A stretch of 64,000 bases of DNA from Xaviernesmea rhizosphaerae (GTDB lineage: Bacteria > Pseudomonadota > Alphaproteobacteria > Rhizobiales > Rhizobiaceae). Shown one piece after another: positions 37,336 to 45,329 of the stretch (position 1 is its first letter; each line of letters starts with the position of its first letter). The position numbers were made by a program, and so were the translations under genes. The stretch is from contig NZ_MKIO01000030.1 of NCBI RefSeq assembly GCF_001938945.1, forward strand, positions 62,001 through 126,000. The letters run 5' to 3'. The notes beneath the pieces are model-generated. The model searched no databases. It was not told where the DNA came from and saw nothing but the letters and a program-made list of their open reading frames with translations.

Positions 37336-37649
37336 GCGGTCTGCGTCCCGGCCGGAAGGCCGCCGGCCGCGCGCCAGCTTCCGGTAAGGTTGGCCAAGCA
37401 TAGTTTTCCTCATCGATCGGACGCCCTGCCTGCTTTGCCGCCGGCAGGCGCCGCGCCCCCGGCACCGCCGGCGCACCGAGCTCTCCAGCCGGGCACGCGC
37501 CGCCGTGCCGGCCTTCAAGCCTGCCGCTCCGGCAGGGCCTGCCCGGGTGATGAGCCCGGTCGCGCTGCCGGGCTCTCGACCATTTCAGCCGCATCTCGTG
37601 CGCATTCATGAGCGAATGCGCGGCGCAGGGTGCCTCAAGGGAAACCGCC
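37336..37649 (+). other. Intergenic region before the FlgJ-like gene
   Basis: 314 bp without a gene. It contains AGGTT, a 6-nt gap and GCATAGTTTT at 37387-37407, similar to a segment before flgE (28416-28438). The rest is GC-rich and unremarkable. Confidence 0.45.
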
Positions 37650-38258
37650 ATGGCCATCTCGCCCCCCAGCGATCTCGTTCTGGATGTCGTGCGTGCCGCC
37701 GACCCCACGCAAGTGCAGGAAGCACAGGCGAAGCTGCGCGCCAACCGCGCCGCCTTCCGCGCCACCAGCCTCGCGGAAGCGGGCCACGGCTTTTCCAGCA
37801 CGCTGCATGCGAACAATCCGCATCAGGGCTCGACGGGGCTCGGCGACATCAACAACCGCGCCAAGGCGGAGAAGGTGCCGGCCCAGTACCGCAAGTTCGA
37901 AGGCATGGTGCTGCAGAAATTCGTGGCCGACATGCTGCCCAAGGACAACACCGAGGTTTTCGGCAAGGGCACGGCCGGCGATGTCTGGAAGGGCATGATG
38001 GCCGAGCAGATCGCCAATGTCATCGCCCAGGGCAACGGCATCGGCATCGCCCGCACGCTGATGGTCAACCGCATTCCCGTCACGGGCGAGAACGACCGTC
38101 AGGCCTCGGTCGATCCCAGCGACCAGACCCGAGCCAGCGGCATGGTGCAGCAGGTTCAGCGCCAGACGCTGGCCGAGCTTCTGGGCATGAAGGACGACGA
38201 CATGGCAACGACGAAATCGGACGTCGCCGGCAAGAGCCAGGCGACCGCACGGACTTAA
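37650..38258 (+). CDS. flgJ: FlgJ N-terminal-type rod-binding protein
   Basis: A 202-residue protein carrying only the rod-scaffold domain of FlgJ: QYRKFEGMVLQKFVADMLPK, VFGKGTAGDVWKGMMAEQIANVIAQGNGIGIARTLM. The muramidase half of enteric FlgJ is absent. The separate transglycosylase at 26256-26846 may replace it. Similar single-domain proteins are called CheL in Caulobacter. The ATG at 37650 is preferred over one 42 bp upstream because of AAGGGAAA before it. Confidence 0.85.
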   Translation: MAISPPSDLVLDVVRAADPTQVQEAQAKLRANRAAFRATSLAEAGHGFSSTLHANNPHQGSTGLGDINNRAKAEKVPAQYRKFEGMVLQKFVADMLPKDNTEVFGKGTAGDVWKGMMAEQIANVIAQGNGIGIARTLMVNRIPVTGENDRQASVDPSDQTRASGMVQQVQRQTLAELLGMKDDDMATTKSDVAGKSQATART

Positions 38259-38379
38259 AATCCGGCACCGCCGGCTCGCTGCTTCCTAGAGGAGCCGATG
38301 CGGCGGGGCGGGGCAAGGTTATAAGGAGCGCACTGCCGCATTGCGGAACGGCGCGCCGACAGGAACAAGGAAGACGACC

Positions 38380-38748
38380 ATGGAATTTGCCGCATCGAGC
38401 GACACGCGCATCCGCAACGTGCTTGGCCGCCTCGAAATGATCCTGGACAACGAGAACAGCCGCATCGGCGTGGACCCGAGTTTCGACCTGCGCGGCTCCA
38501 ATGCCCGCAAGAGCCGCTGCCTGTACGAGCTGACCATGTTGCAGCGCGATGTGCTGCCGGTGCAGCAGAGCGATCTTTTCGTGTCGCAGACCAAGCATAT
38601 CCGCGCCAAGCTGGAGCTCAATTCCAGCAAGGTCGGCGCGCATATGGAGGCCTGCCGCTCGGTGGTCGACCTGCTCAAGGCCGCGGCCCAGGAGGCCGAG
38701 GCTGACGGCATCTACTCCCAAGAGCAGTTCCGCTACGGCGAGGTGTGA
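38380..38748 (+). CDS. Small helical protein, FlgN-like chaperone candidate
   Basis: A 122-residue protein (RIRNVLGRLEMILDNENSRIGVDPSFDLRGSNARKSRCLYELTMLQRDVLP, ending LLKAAAQEAEADGIYSQEQFRYGEV). The pattern of an N-terminal helix ending in E-N followed by a long helical body is like FlgN, the export chaperone for FlgK and FlgL, but similarity is weak. The ATG at 38380 is used; an upstream in-frame TTG lacks a ribosome site. The stop overlaps the next start (TGATG). Confidence 0.6.
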   Translation: MEFAASSDTRIRNVLGRLEMILDNENSRIGVDPSFDLRGSNARKSRCLYELTMLQRDVLPVQQSDLFVSQTKHIRAKLELNSSKVGAHMEACRSVVDLLKAAAQEAEADGIYSQEQFRYGEV

Positions 38749-39311
38749 TGATCAAGCTTCTTCTGACCGGCATCTGGGCCTGCGTCGTCACGCTCGGCGC
38801 TGTCTATTTCTCTGTGCAGCACGCCTCCGCGCCCAAGGTTTCGGAAGAGGAAGCCACGCGCGCCGCCCTTCAGGAATATGTTCCCGGCGAGCTGATCACC
38901 GTTCCGGTGATCGCCAATGGCGGCGTCCAGGGCTATTTCCTGGCGAAGCTGTCCTATGCCGCCGACAAGACCAAGACCAAGACGCTGCAGATCCCCCTCA
39001 AGGAGGGAGCGACGAGCGCGCTTTACAACATTCTCGTCGGCAAGAAGCTGATCAACATCGCCGACACCTCGAATTTCGACCTGACGCACTTCAAGGACGT
39101 GCTGCGCGACGGCCTGAACGAAGTCTATGGCGACAAGCTGATCTTCGAGGTCTATGTCGAGCAGCTCGAATATCTCAACAAGGCCGATCTTGCCCGCCTG
39201 GCCCAGCCGCCGGATGAGGCGCACGAGCCCAAGCCCGTGCCCGTCGTCGACAAGAACGGCGCCACCGCCCATGAGGTGATGCCCGGCAAGGACGCGCCTT
39301 CGGGCCACTGA
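38748..39311 (+). CDS. Membrane-anchored protein at the end of the flagellar cluster
   Basis: A 187-residue protein with one N-terminal membrane segment or uncleaved signal (IKLLLTGIWACVVTLGAVYFSVQ). A periplasmic domain follows (ITVPVIANGGVQGYFLAKLSYAADKTKTKTLQIPLKEGATSALYNILVG, then FKDVLRDGLNEVYGDKLIFEVYVEQLEYL). The topology and the terminal beta-helix arrangement recall FliL-type proteins, but this is not a secure match. It ends the operon just before a strong hairpin. Confidence 0.6.
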   Translation: MIKLLLTGIWACVVTLGAVYFSVQHASAPKVSEEEATRAALQEYVPGELITVPVIANGGVQGYFLAKLSYAADKTKTKTLQIPLKEGATSALYNILVGKKLINIADTSNFDLTHFKDVLRDGLNEVYGDKLIFEVYVEQLEYLNKADLARLAQPPDEAHEPKPVPVVDKNGATAHEVMPGKDAPSGH

Positions 39312-39333
39312 GCCGGCAAAGCCATAGGATTGC

Positions 39334-39358
39334 GAAAGCCCGCCTTGTGCGGGCTTTC
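39334..39358 (+). terminator. Terminator at the end of the flagellar cluster
   Basis: GAAAGCCCGC, loop CTTGT, GCGGGCTTTC: a perfect 10-bp stem with the T-tract inside its 3' arm. The shape works on both strands. Confidence 0.75.
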
Positions 39359-39369
39359 TGCCGTTCAGG

Positions 39370-39540
39370 GCATCGGACCGAAAAGTGGGAACCGGTTTTC
39401 GGATCAACCCGATGCCGAAACACAGGAGAGAGCATCGGACCGAAAAGTGGGAACCTGTTTTCGGGTCGATCCGATGCCAAAACACAAGAGAGAACATCGG
39501 ACCGAAAAGTGGGAACCTGTTTTCGGGCCAGTCCGGTGCC
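39370..39540. repeat. Three tandem 62-bp intergenic palindromes
   Basis: Copies start at 39370, 39432 and 39494, an exact 62-bp period. Each has an outer stem (GCATCGG with CCGATGC; the third copy has a wobble) and an inner stem CCGAAAA with TTTTCGG around GTGGGAACC. Spacers of about 16 bp (GAAACACAGGAGAGA-like) are also repeated. The core matches the short palindromes scattered in rhizobial genomes. The third copy ends at the base before the stop codon of the GT2 gene. Confidence 0.9.
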
Positions 39541-40530
39541 CTAATTCTTCTCGGGATGGCGATATTGCTCGCCGACGATGCCCGCCTCGGCCATCAGCCG
39601 TCCGAGCGCCACCTGCAGATGATAGGGCGCCGCCGCCGCAAGGCCGGTGCGTCGCCACAGCGCGATGCCGCGCCAGGGCGACGCGGCGAGCAGGGCTAGG
39701 CTCTTGGCGAGCGTCTTCAGCCGCCCCGCCGCCCCGGGAGCGGCGCGGTGTTCGAGCATGGCGGAAATCGCGCCGTTGCGCAGGCTGCGGGTGCGGATCC
39801 AGTCGGCCTGCATGCGCCGGGCCGGCACGGCTTCCACCACGGCCGCCTCGGCCGACCAGGCGAAGCGGAAGCCGCGCGCCTTGCAACGGCGGTAGAAATC
39901 GCTGTCGCCGCCGCCGATGAAATTGAACAGCGGATCGAGGAAGGGGCGGGGCATGGCGTCAAGCACGGCGCGCCGGATCAGCACATTGCCCGAGGAATAG
40001 AGGATCGGCACCGGGCCGGTGGTGGCATAGGCCGGCGAGAAGACCGGATGGCGCGCCAGATCCGGCCGTCGTCCGGCCTCGAAGCGCGGCTCCTGCGGCC
40101 CGCCGACGAGATCGGCGCCGGTCGCCGCCTGCGCGGCCAGCAGGCCCGCCAGCCAGCCCGGCGTCGCCAGCTCGTCGTCATCGATCACAGCCAGCGCCTC
40201 CAACCCGGGATAATGCGCGAGCGCCGCCGTCCAGCCGGCATTATAGGCATGGCAGTTGCCGCGCTGGTGCGCGATCACGACGAGGCCGTCGAGGCCGTGA
40301 TGCTCCATGAAGTTCCGCGCCGCCGTGGCGCCCGCGCCGCCCTCCGCGTCGTTTTCCATCACGATCACGGCAAAGGGCAGGCCCGGCGCCTGGATCCGCA
40401 GGCTCTCCAGCGTCTCGACCAGCTGCTGTGGCCTGCGGAAGGTCGGCACGGTCACCACCAGCCGCACGGCGGCGGGCGGACCGTTTTCGCGCCGGAAAAA
40501 CAAGCTGACATCGGAGGATGGCTCGAACAT
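39541..40530 (-). CDS. Family 2 glycosyltransferase
   Basis: A 329-residue GT-A fold transferase, probably for surface polysaccharide. It shows VVTVPTFRRPQQLVETLESL, the metal/nucleotide-binding ALAVIDDDELATPGWLAGLLAA, and the late GGGDSDFYRRCKARGFRFAWSAEAAVVE. The start at 40530 (MFEPSSDVS) is preferred over an upstream in-frame start at 40674. It is divergent from the GT4 gene and convergent with the flagellar cluster. Confidence 0.88.
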   Translation of the reverse strand: MFEPSSDVSLFFRRENGPPAAVRLVVTVPTFRRPQQLVETLESLRIQAPGLPFAVIVMENDAEGGAGATAARNFMEHHGLDGLVVIAHQRGNCHAYNAGWTAALAHYPGLEALAVIDDDELATPGWLAGLLAAQAATGADLVGGPQEPRFEAGRRPDLARHPVFSPAYATTGPVPILYSSGNVLIRRAVLDAMPRPFLDPLFNFIGGGDSDFYRRCKARGFRFAWSAEAAVVEAVPARRMQADWIRTRSLRNGAISAMLEHRAAPGAAGRLKTLAKSLALLAASPWRGIALWRRTGLAAAAPYHLQVALGRLMAEAGIVGEQYRHPEKN

Positions 40531-40742
40531 GCGGACAGGCCTGACGGGTGGGCGTTGGCGGAGCGTGCCGATCTGCGACACGCAGCCAGCAATCTGGGGC
40601 CACTTTAACAACAAACCCTGAATCCGCTTTCTTAACGAAAGGTAAAGCCCTATGTTTGCATTCGATCGAACCATTTAAACGGGCCTTGAGCCGGATGGGC
40701 TAGTCTCTCCGTCAATCGCTTCCTTAGGCTTGATGTGTGTCC

Positions 40743-42017
40743 ATGCGTCTTGTGGTTGTCTCCTCGCTGGTTCCGGTGCGCAATCCCGCGACGGGATTCG
40801 ACGTGGCAAACCGTGCGCTGGTGGATGGGCTGAAGGCGCTGGGACACGATGTCTGCGTCATCGGCTATCTCGAACCGGGGCAGGAGCCTGCGGACGGTTT
40901 CGATGTCGATCTTCTCGGCCATCTGCAGATCACCAATGCGCGCGTCTCGGCCGGCCAGCGCCTGCGCTGGCTGATGCGCGCACTGATGCGGCACACCACG
41001 GTGTCCTCCGCCAAGCTCCTGACCGTGACGCCGGAGCGCTTCGATGCCGCCCTGCGCAAGCTGATGCCCTTTGACGGGCTGATCCTCAATTCCGTGCAGC
41101 TCGCCGGCGCCTTCGAGCGCGTGGTGGCGGCCTATCCATCGATCTACGTCGCGCACAATGTTGAGGCGGCCTCCGCCCGGGAGAACGCCCAGCACGCCAA
41201 AGGGCTGGTCGAGCGGCTGCTGTTTGCGCGCGAGGCGCGTCACATTCATCGGCTGGAGCAGACGCTGGCGCGCCGCGCCGCCTATGTGCTTGCCTTCGTG
41301 CCGCAGGATCTGGAGGCCTTCGGCCCAGAGGTCGCCGCAAGAAGCGGCGTCATGCCGCTGGTGCGCCACTGGCAGCGCCCCGCGCCTGCGCGTGAGCCGG
41401 CGGCCTATGATCTCGGCCTGATCGGTAGCTGGGGCTGGCGGCCGAACCGCCTGGGGCTGGACTGGTTCGTGCGCTCCGTCGTGCCGCTCCTGCCACGGGA
41501 GATGGAGATCGCCATTGCCGGGGTGATCGACCATCCGCCCGAAAGCGACCATCCCGGCCTGCGCTTCCTCGGTCGCGTGCCGGATGCCACCGCCTTCGTG
41601 CGCCAGGCGCGCGTCGTTCCGCTGGTGGCGCGCGGCGGTACGGGCGTGCAGCTGAAGACGATCGAGACCTTTGAGCTGGGCATGCCCAGCGTGGCAACGC
41701 CGGCCTCGCTGCGCGGCATTGCCGCCGTACCGGAAAATTGCGTCACCGCGCAGACGCCGGAGGATTTCGCCCGGGCGCTTGTGGCCATGGTCGCCGCCGT
41801 TCGCGCGGGCAGGCAGGGGGTCGTGGCGGGAGGAGACTTCCACGACGCCCAGCGGGCGGCGCTCGTCGCCGCACTGGAACAGGGGCTTGCCGTTCTGGCA
41901 AAGGCGCCGGTCCCTGCCGGAGCGCCGCAGAGCAGGCTGCCGACACGTGAATCGCTGCCGCTGCCGGCGGCTGCGGGCAAGGGCGCGCTGGAGCCGCACA
42001 TTTTGGGGAAGCAATAA
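40743..42017 (+). CDS. Family 4-like glycosyltransferase
   Basis: A 424-residue GT-B fold transferase: N-terminal MRLVVVSSLVPVRNPATGFDVANRALVDGLKALGHDV, linker YDLGLIGSWGWRPNRLGLDWFV, and a donor-binding part (LRFLGRVPDATAFVRQARVVPLVARGGTGVQLKTIETFELGMPSVATPASLRG). The last 60 residues are low-complexity. A GTG 6 bp upstream is an alternative start. It begins the run GT4-WecG-DUF6492. Confidence 0.87.
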   Translation: MRLVVVSSLVPVRNPATGFDVANRALVDGLKALGHDVCVIGYLEPGQEPADGFDVDLLGHLQITNARVSAGQRLRWLMRALMRHTTVSSAKLLTVTPERFDAALRKLMPFDGLILNSVQLAGAFERVVAAYPSIYVAHNVEAASARENAQHAKGLVERLLFAREARHIHRLEQTLARRAAYVLAFVPQDLEAFGPEVAARSGVMPLVRHWQRPAPAREPAAYDLGLIGSWGWRPNRLGLDWFVRSVVPLLPREMEIAIAGVIDHPPESDHPGLRFLGRVPDATAFVRQARVVPLVARGGTGVQLKTIETFELGMPSVATPASLRGIAAVPENCVTAQTPEDFARALVAMVAAVRAGRQGVVAGGDFHDAQRAALVAALEQGLAVLAKAPVPAGAPQSRLPTRESLPLPAAAGKGALEPHILGKQ

Positions 42018-42032
42018 GGGAGGATGGGCATC

Positions 42033-42869
42033 ATGAAGCTGTTTCCGAAGACCTCGGTCTATCCGCCCCGCCGGGCGATCTTCAATCTTCCGATCTGCGA
42101 TTTCGGCTGGAAGGAGGCGCTCGCCTTTGCAGACGAGGCCGCCTCGCGCCCGATCGGCCAGACGGTGATTTCCTTCGTCAATGCCAACAATGCCAACTTC
42201 CTGCAGAGCGACGCCGAATACCGCGCCATCCTGGCCCGGCATGTCATCCTGCCCGACGGGCACGGCATGGACATCGCCTCGCGCGCCTTTCACGGCACGG
42301 CCTTTCCCGCCAATCTGAACGGCACCGACTTCATTCCGGCGCTGTTCACCTACATGACCCGCCCCCGGCGCGTTGCCATGATCGGCGCCAATCCGGACGT
42401 GCTGAAGCGCGCGGCCGAGGCCTTCCATCGCCATGCGCCCTGGCACGAATTCATTCCCGTCGCAGATGGCTATATCGATCATGAGGGGTCGCTGCGGGCC
42501 ATGGCGGAAATCAGCGCGCTCAGGCCGGACATTCTGATGGTGGCGATGGGAACGCCGCGCCAGGAAAAGTGGGTCGATCGCTATGTCGGCCCCGGCCATG
42601 CGCGGCTGGTGGTCAGCGTCGGCGCCCTGTTCGACTTCGTCGCGGGCGAGGTTCCGCGCGCGCCGCAGGTGGTGCGGCAGATGCGGCTGGAGTGGCTCTA
42701 TCGACTGGTGCGCGAACCGCGCCGTCTGTGGAAGCGCTACATTCTCGGCATTCCGCTCTTCTTCCTCAACATTCTCAACGGCCTGTGGAAAGGCCCCAAG
42801 GCGGTGGAGGACGGGCGCGTCATCATCGACCGTCGCGGGCCGCGGCCGCAGGGCAGCCTGGACAAGTGA
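42033..42869 (+). CDS. WecG/TagA/CpsF-type glycosyltransferase (GT26)
   Basis: A 278-residue transferase that adds a sugar to a lipid-linked intermediate. Family motifs are FVNANNANFLQSD, LNGTDFIPALF, ILMVAMGTPRQEKWVDRY and SVGALFDFVAGEVPRAPQVVRQMRLEWLYRLVREPRRLWKRYI. The ATG at 42033 has AAGGGAGGA at 9 bp; an ATG at 42024 abuts that site and is unlikely. It overlaps the next gene by one base. Confidence 0.93.
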   Translation: MKLFPKTSVYPPRRAIFNLPICDFGWKEALAFADEAASRPIGQTVISFVNANNANFLQSDAEYRAILARHVILPDGHGMDIASRAFHGTAFPANLNGTDFIPALFTYMTRPRRVAMIGANPDVLKRAAEAFHRHAPWHEFIPVADGYIDHEGSLRAMAEISALRPDILMVAMGTPRQEKWVDRYVGPGHARLVVSVGALFDFVAGEVPRAPQVVRQMRLEWLYRLVREPRRLWKRYILGIPLFFLNILNGLWKGPKAVEDGRVIIDRRGPRPQGSLDK

Positions 42870-43783
42870 TGAGCCCTTCCGAACCGATTGCCGGCGTGCC
42901 CGGCCGCACGGCCCTGATGACCGCCTCCTATGCGCCCGATTTCGAGCGCTGCGCCCTGTTGTGCGAAAGTCTCGACAGCCACATGAAGGGCGACTGGCAC
43001 CATTATCTTCTGGTGGATACGCCCGATGTCGGCCGCTTCCGTACGCTGGAGGGCGCGCGCCGCAGCGTCATCGACCAGCGCGCGCTCCTGCCCTGGTGGC
43101 TGCGCGCCGTGCCGGACCCCACCAAGCCGAAGCGCAAGCTCTGGCTGCGGCCCTTCGGCAAGCCCCTGCGCGGCTGGCACGTGCAGCAGATCATGAAGAT
43201 CGCCTTTGCCGCCACGGCGCGCGAGGCCGCCGTGATCGCCATCGACAGCGACGTGATCCTGGTGCGCGATTTCGATCCCGCCAGACTCTGGCGCGACGGC
43301 GCCTGCCGGCTCTACCGCCTGCCCGACGAGATCGACCCGTCGATCCGCTCCGACCATGTCGCCTGGCTCGGCCATTCCGACCGTCTGCTCGGCATCGGGC
43401 CCTATCGCCTGCCGGCGGCCGGCTTCATCGATTCCATGGTCTCCTGGCGCTGCGACACGGTGCGCGCCATGATCGCGCATATCGAGCGGCTGCATGGCAT
43501 GAGCTGGCAGCGGGCGCTGACCCACAGCCGCGCCTTCTCCGAATATATCGTCTATGGCCGCTTCGCCGAAGAGGTGCTGAAAGGGGAGGGGCATTGGATG
43601 ACCGACGAGCCCTTCTGCCACGTCGCCTGGTTCAAGGACAGCTACGAGACCGGGCCGGACGGCCTGCGCAAGCTGGTGGCCGGCATGGGGCCGAACCAGA
43701 TCGGCATCGGCGTCCAGTCCTTCATCGGCTATGAGATGAACGATATCCGCCGCGTGGTCTCAGAACTCCGCCAAGCCTCCTGA
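42869..43783 (+). CDS. DUF6492-type protein, possible glycosyltransferase
   Basis: A 304-residue protein with MTASYAPDFERCALLCESLDSH near the start and the GT-A-like segment AVIAIDSDVILVRDFDPARLWRDG. Later come LPAAGFIDSMVSWRCDTVRAM and FSEYIVYGRFAEEV. This matches my memory of DUF6492. The D-S-D motif suggests nucleotide-sugar binding, but activity is not established. It is coupled to the WecG-type gene (TGATG). Confidence 0.75.
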   Translation: MSPSEPIAGVPGRTALMTASYAPDFERCALLCESLDSHMKGDWHHYLLVDTPDVGRFRTLEGARRSVIDQRALLPWWLRAVPDPTKPKRKLWLRPFGKPLRGWHVQQIMKIAFAATAREAAVIAIDSDVILVRDFDPARLWRDGACRLYRLPDEIDPSIRSDHVAWLGHSDRLLGIGPYRLPAAGFIDSMVSWRCDTVRAMIAHIERLHGMSWQRALTHSRAFSEYIVYGRFAEEVLKGEGHWMTDEPFCHVAWFKDSYETGPDGLRKLVAGMGPNQIGIGVQSFIGYEMNDIRRVVSELRQAS

Positions 43784-43814
43784 GAGGGATCTCTAAGCTG
43801 CAGGATCGGACAAA

Positions 43815-45077
43815 TCAGCGCTGCGCCGCCCAGCGCTGGACGGAGGGGTAGGTCAGCGCCATCGAGGTGGCATAGACCGCCAGGAAGACCAGGTTGAGCA
43901 TCGGCACCCAGCCGGTCGGCGCCGTCGTTTCCTGCAGGAGCAGCCACAAGAGCCCCACCTTCATCGCTCCGAGACAGGCGAGATTGACGACGCGGCGCAC
44001 GGTCTGGCCGGTCGCGTAAAGCAGCTCGGAGTGATATTCGACCAGGTTGCGGAAGCCCGGCACCAGGAGAACCATGGCGACGAAGGGCGCGATCTCCGCC
44101 ACATTGTTGCCGAGGCCGCGCGGAAACAAGGTGAGGTAGCCGGCCATGCCGGCGATCGCCAGCAGGGACACGCCGGCAATGATCGCCTCGATCATCGGCT
44201 TGGTGCGGCCGCGTTTGAGGATGGCGGGCGAGCGCATGATCTGCTGCACCAGCAGCGTGTTGAAGGAGCGCACGGGCAGGGCGGTCAGATCCGCCAGCCG
44301 CATGACGATGGCATAGATGCCCGTCACCTCCGGCCCGCCAGCGGCGAGAACGACCAGCTTGTCGAATTCCGACTGCACATAGAACAGGATCTCGGCGCCG
44401 GCCACCGACACGCTGTCCACCCAGCGGCGGATATAAAGCTCCGGCCGCCAGCGCAGCCGCACCCGCGGATAGAAAACAACGATGGCGATCGCTAGGCTGA
44501 TGATGTTGGAGGCGAGATAGAAGCTCGACCAGTCGGACAGCGTGTTGAAGGACAGCGCGTAGAAGGCCACGGCGCTCAAGGTGCGCAGCGCCTGGCCGAT
44601 CACCACCATCAGCGCGCTGCGGGCGAATTGCCCCGTGCCGTTCAGCACATTGGAGACCACCTCCAGCCCGCGCCAGCAGATGATTTCCGCCAGCATGAAA
44701 CGCAGGAAGACCGGCCCGGCCATGTCCTCGGCAAACAGCAGGAAATAGATCAGTGCGCAGAGCGCGACGATCAGCGGCAGGGAAAACAGGGCACCGACGA
44801 GGAAGCCAGTCGTATAGGTGCCGATCAGCCGGTGCTTGACGGTGGCGACGCGGTAGAGCGGCGACATGAAGCCGAAGGCGAGCGCGCGCGAAACCATCAC
44901 GCCCGTGGCCGAGGCCGAGGCGAACAGGCCGAACTCGCTGATCGGCAGCACATTGGCGATGCAGATGAAATAGATCAGCGACAGCACCAGCCGCACGGCT
45001 GAGCCGCCCACCATCGAGAGATAGGCGTGCACCATGCGATGGTGTCTGTCGTAAAGGGCGCGGGCGGGTGTAATCAC
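43815..45077 (-). CDS. Wzx-like polysaccharide flippase
   Basis: An integral membrane protein of about 420 residues with some 12 membrane segments (MVGGSAVRLVLSLIYFICIANVLPISEFGLFASASATGVM and onward). It would move lipid-linked repeat units across the inner membrane. The GTG at 45077 lies 8 bp after AGGACC; a TTG at 45083 is an alternative. It is convergent with the DUF6492-type gene, 31 bp apart, and divergent from the Wzz-like gene. Confidence 0.85.
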   Translation of the reverse strand: MITPARALYDRHHRMVHAYLSMVGGSAVRLVLSLIYFICIANVLPISEFGLFASASATGVMVSRALAFGFMSPLYRVATVKHRLIGTYTTGFLVGALFSLPLIVALCALIYFLLFAEDMAGPVFLRFMLAEIICWRGLEVVSNVLNGTGQFARSALMVVIGQALRTLSAVAFYALSFNTLSDWSSFYLASNIISLAIAIVVFYPRVRLRWRPELYIRRWVDSVSVAGAEILFYVQSEFDKLVVLAAGGPEVTGIYAIVMRLADLTALPVRSFNTLLVQQIMRSPAILKRGRTKPMIEAIIAGVSLLAIAGMAGYLTLFPRGLGNNVAEIAPFVAMVLLVPGFRNLVEYHSELLYATGQTVRRVVNLACLGAMKVGLLWLLLQETTAPTGWVPMLNLVFLAVYATSMALTYPSVQRWAAQR

Positions 45078-45329
45078 GTGCAAGGTCCTGCTGACCGTCG
45101 GGCTTGTCTACGCTCTATTCCTTAAGAAAGAAATCGTGCGTGCGCCTGTCGCGCTAACGGGAGCATTAACGGTTTATTTTTCTGGCTTGGTTAACCATGC
45201 TAGCGAAGAATTGCGAAAAGGCAGGTGCCCGGCCGCGCACCACTGGTGATTGCGCCTGTGCTGCCGGCCGCGGCATCATACCAGGAATGTCATCTCCGCC
45301 GGCGGCTGGGGAGAGCGGTGTAGGGCGTC

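Noticed and set aside
39370..39540. CRISPR-like array
   Set aside because: Period is regular, but the spacers are repeated rather than unique, units are palindromic and no cas gene is present. It is a tandem palindromic element.
40650..42599. 649-codon open frame on the minus strand
   Set aside because: Antisense to the GT4 and WecG-type genes, which carry conserved motifs.
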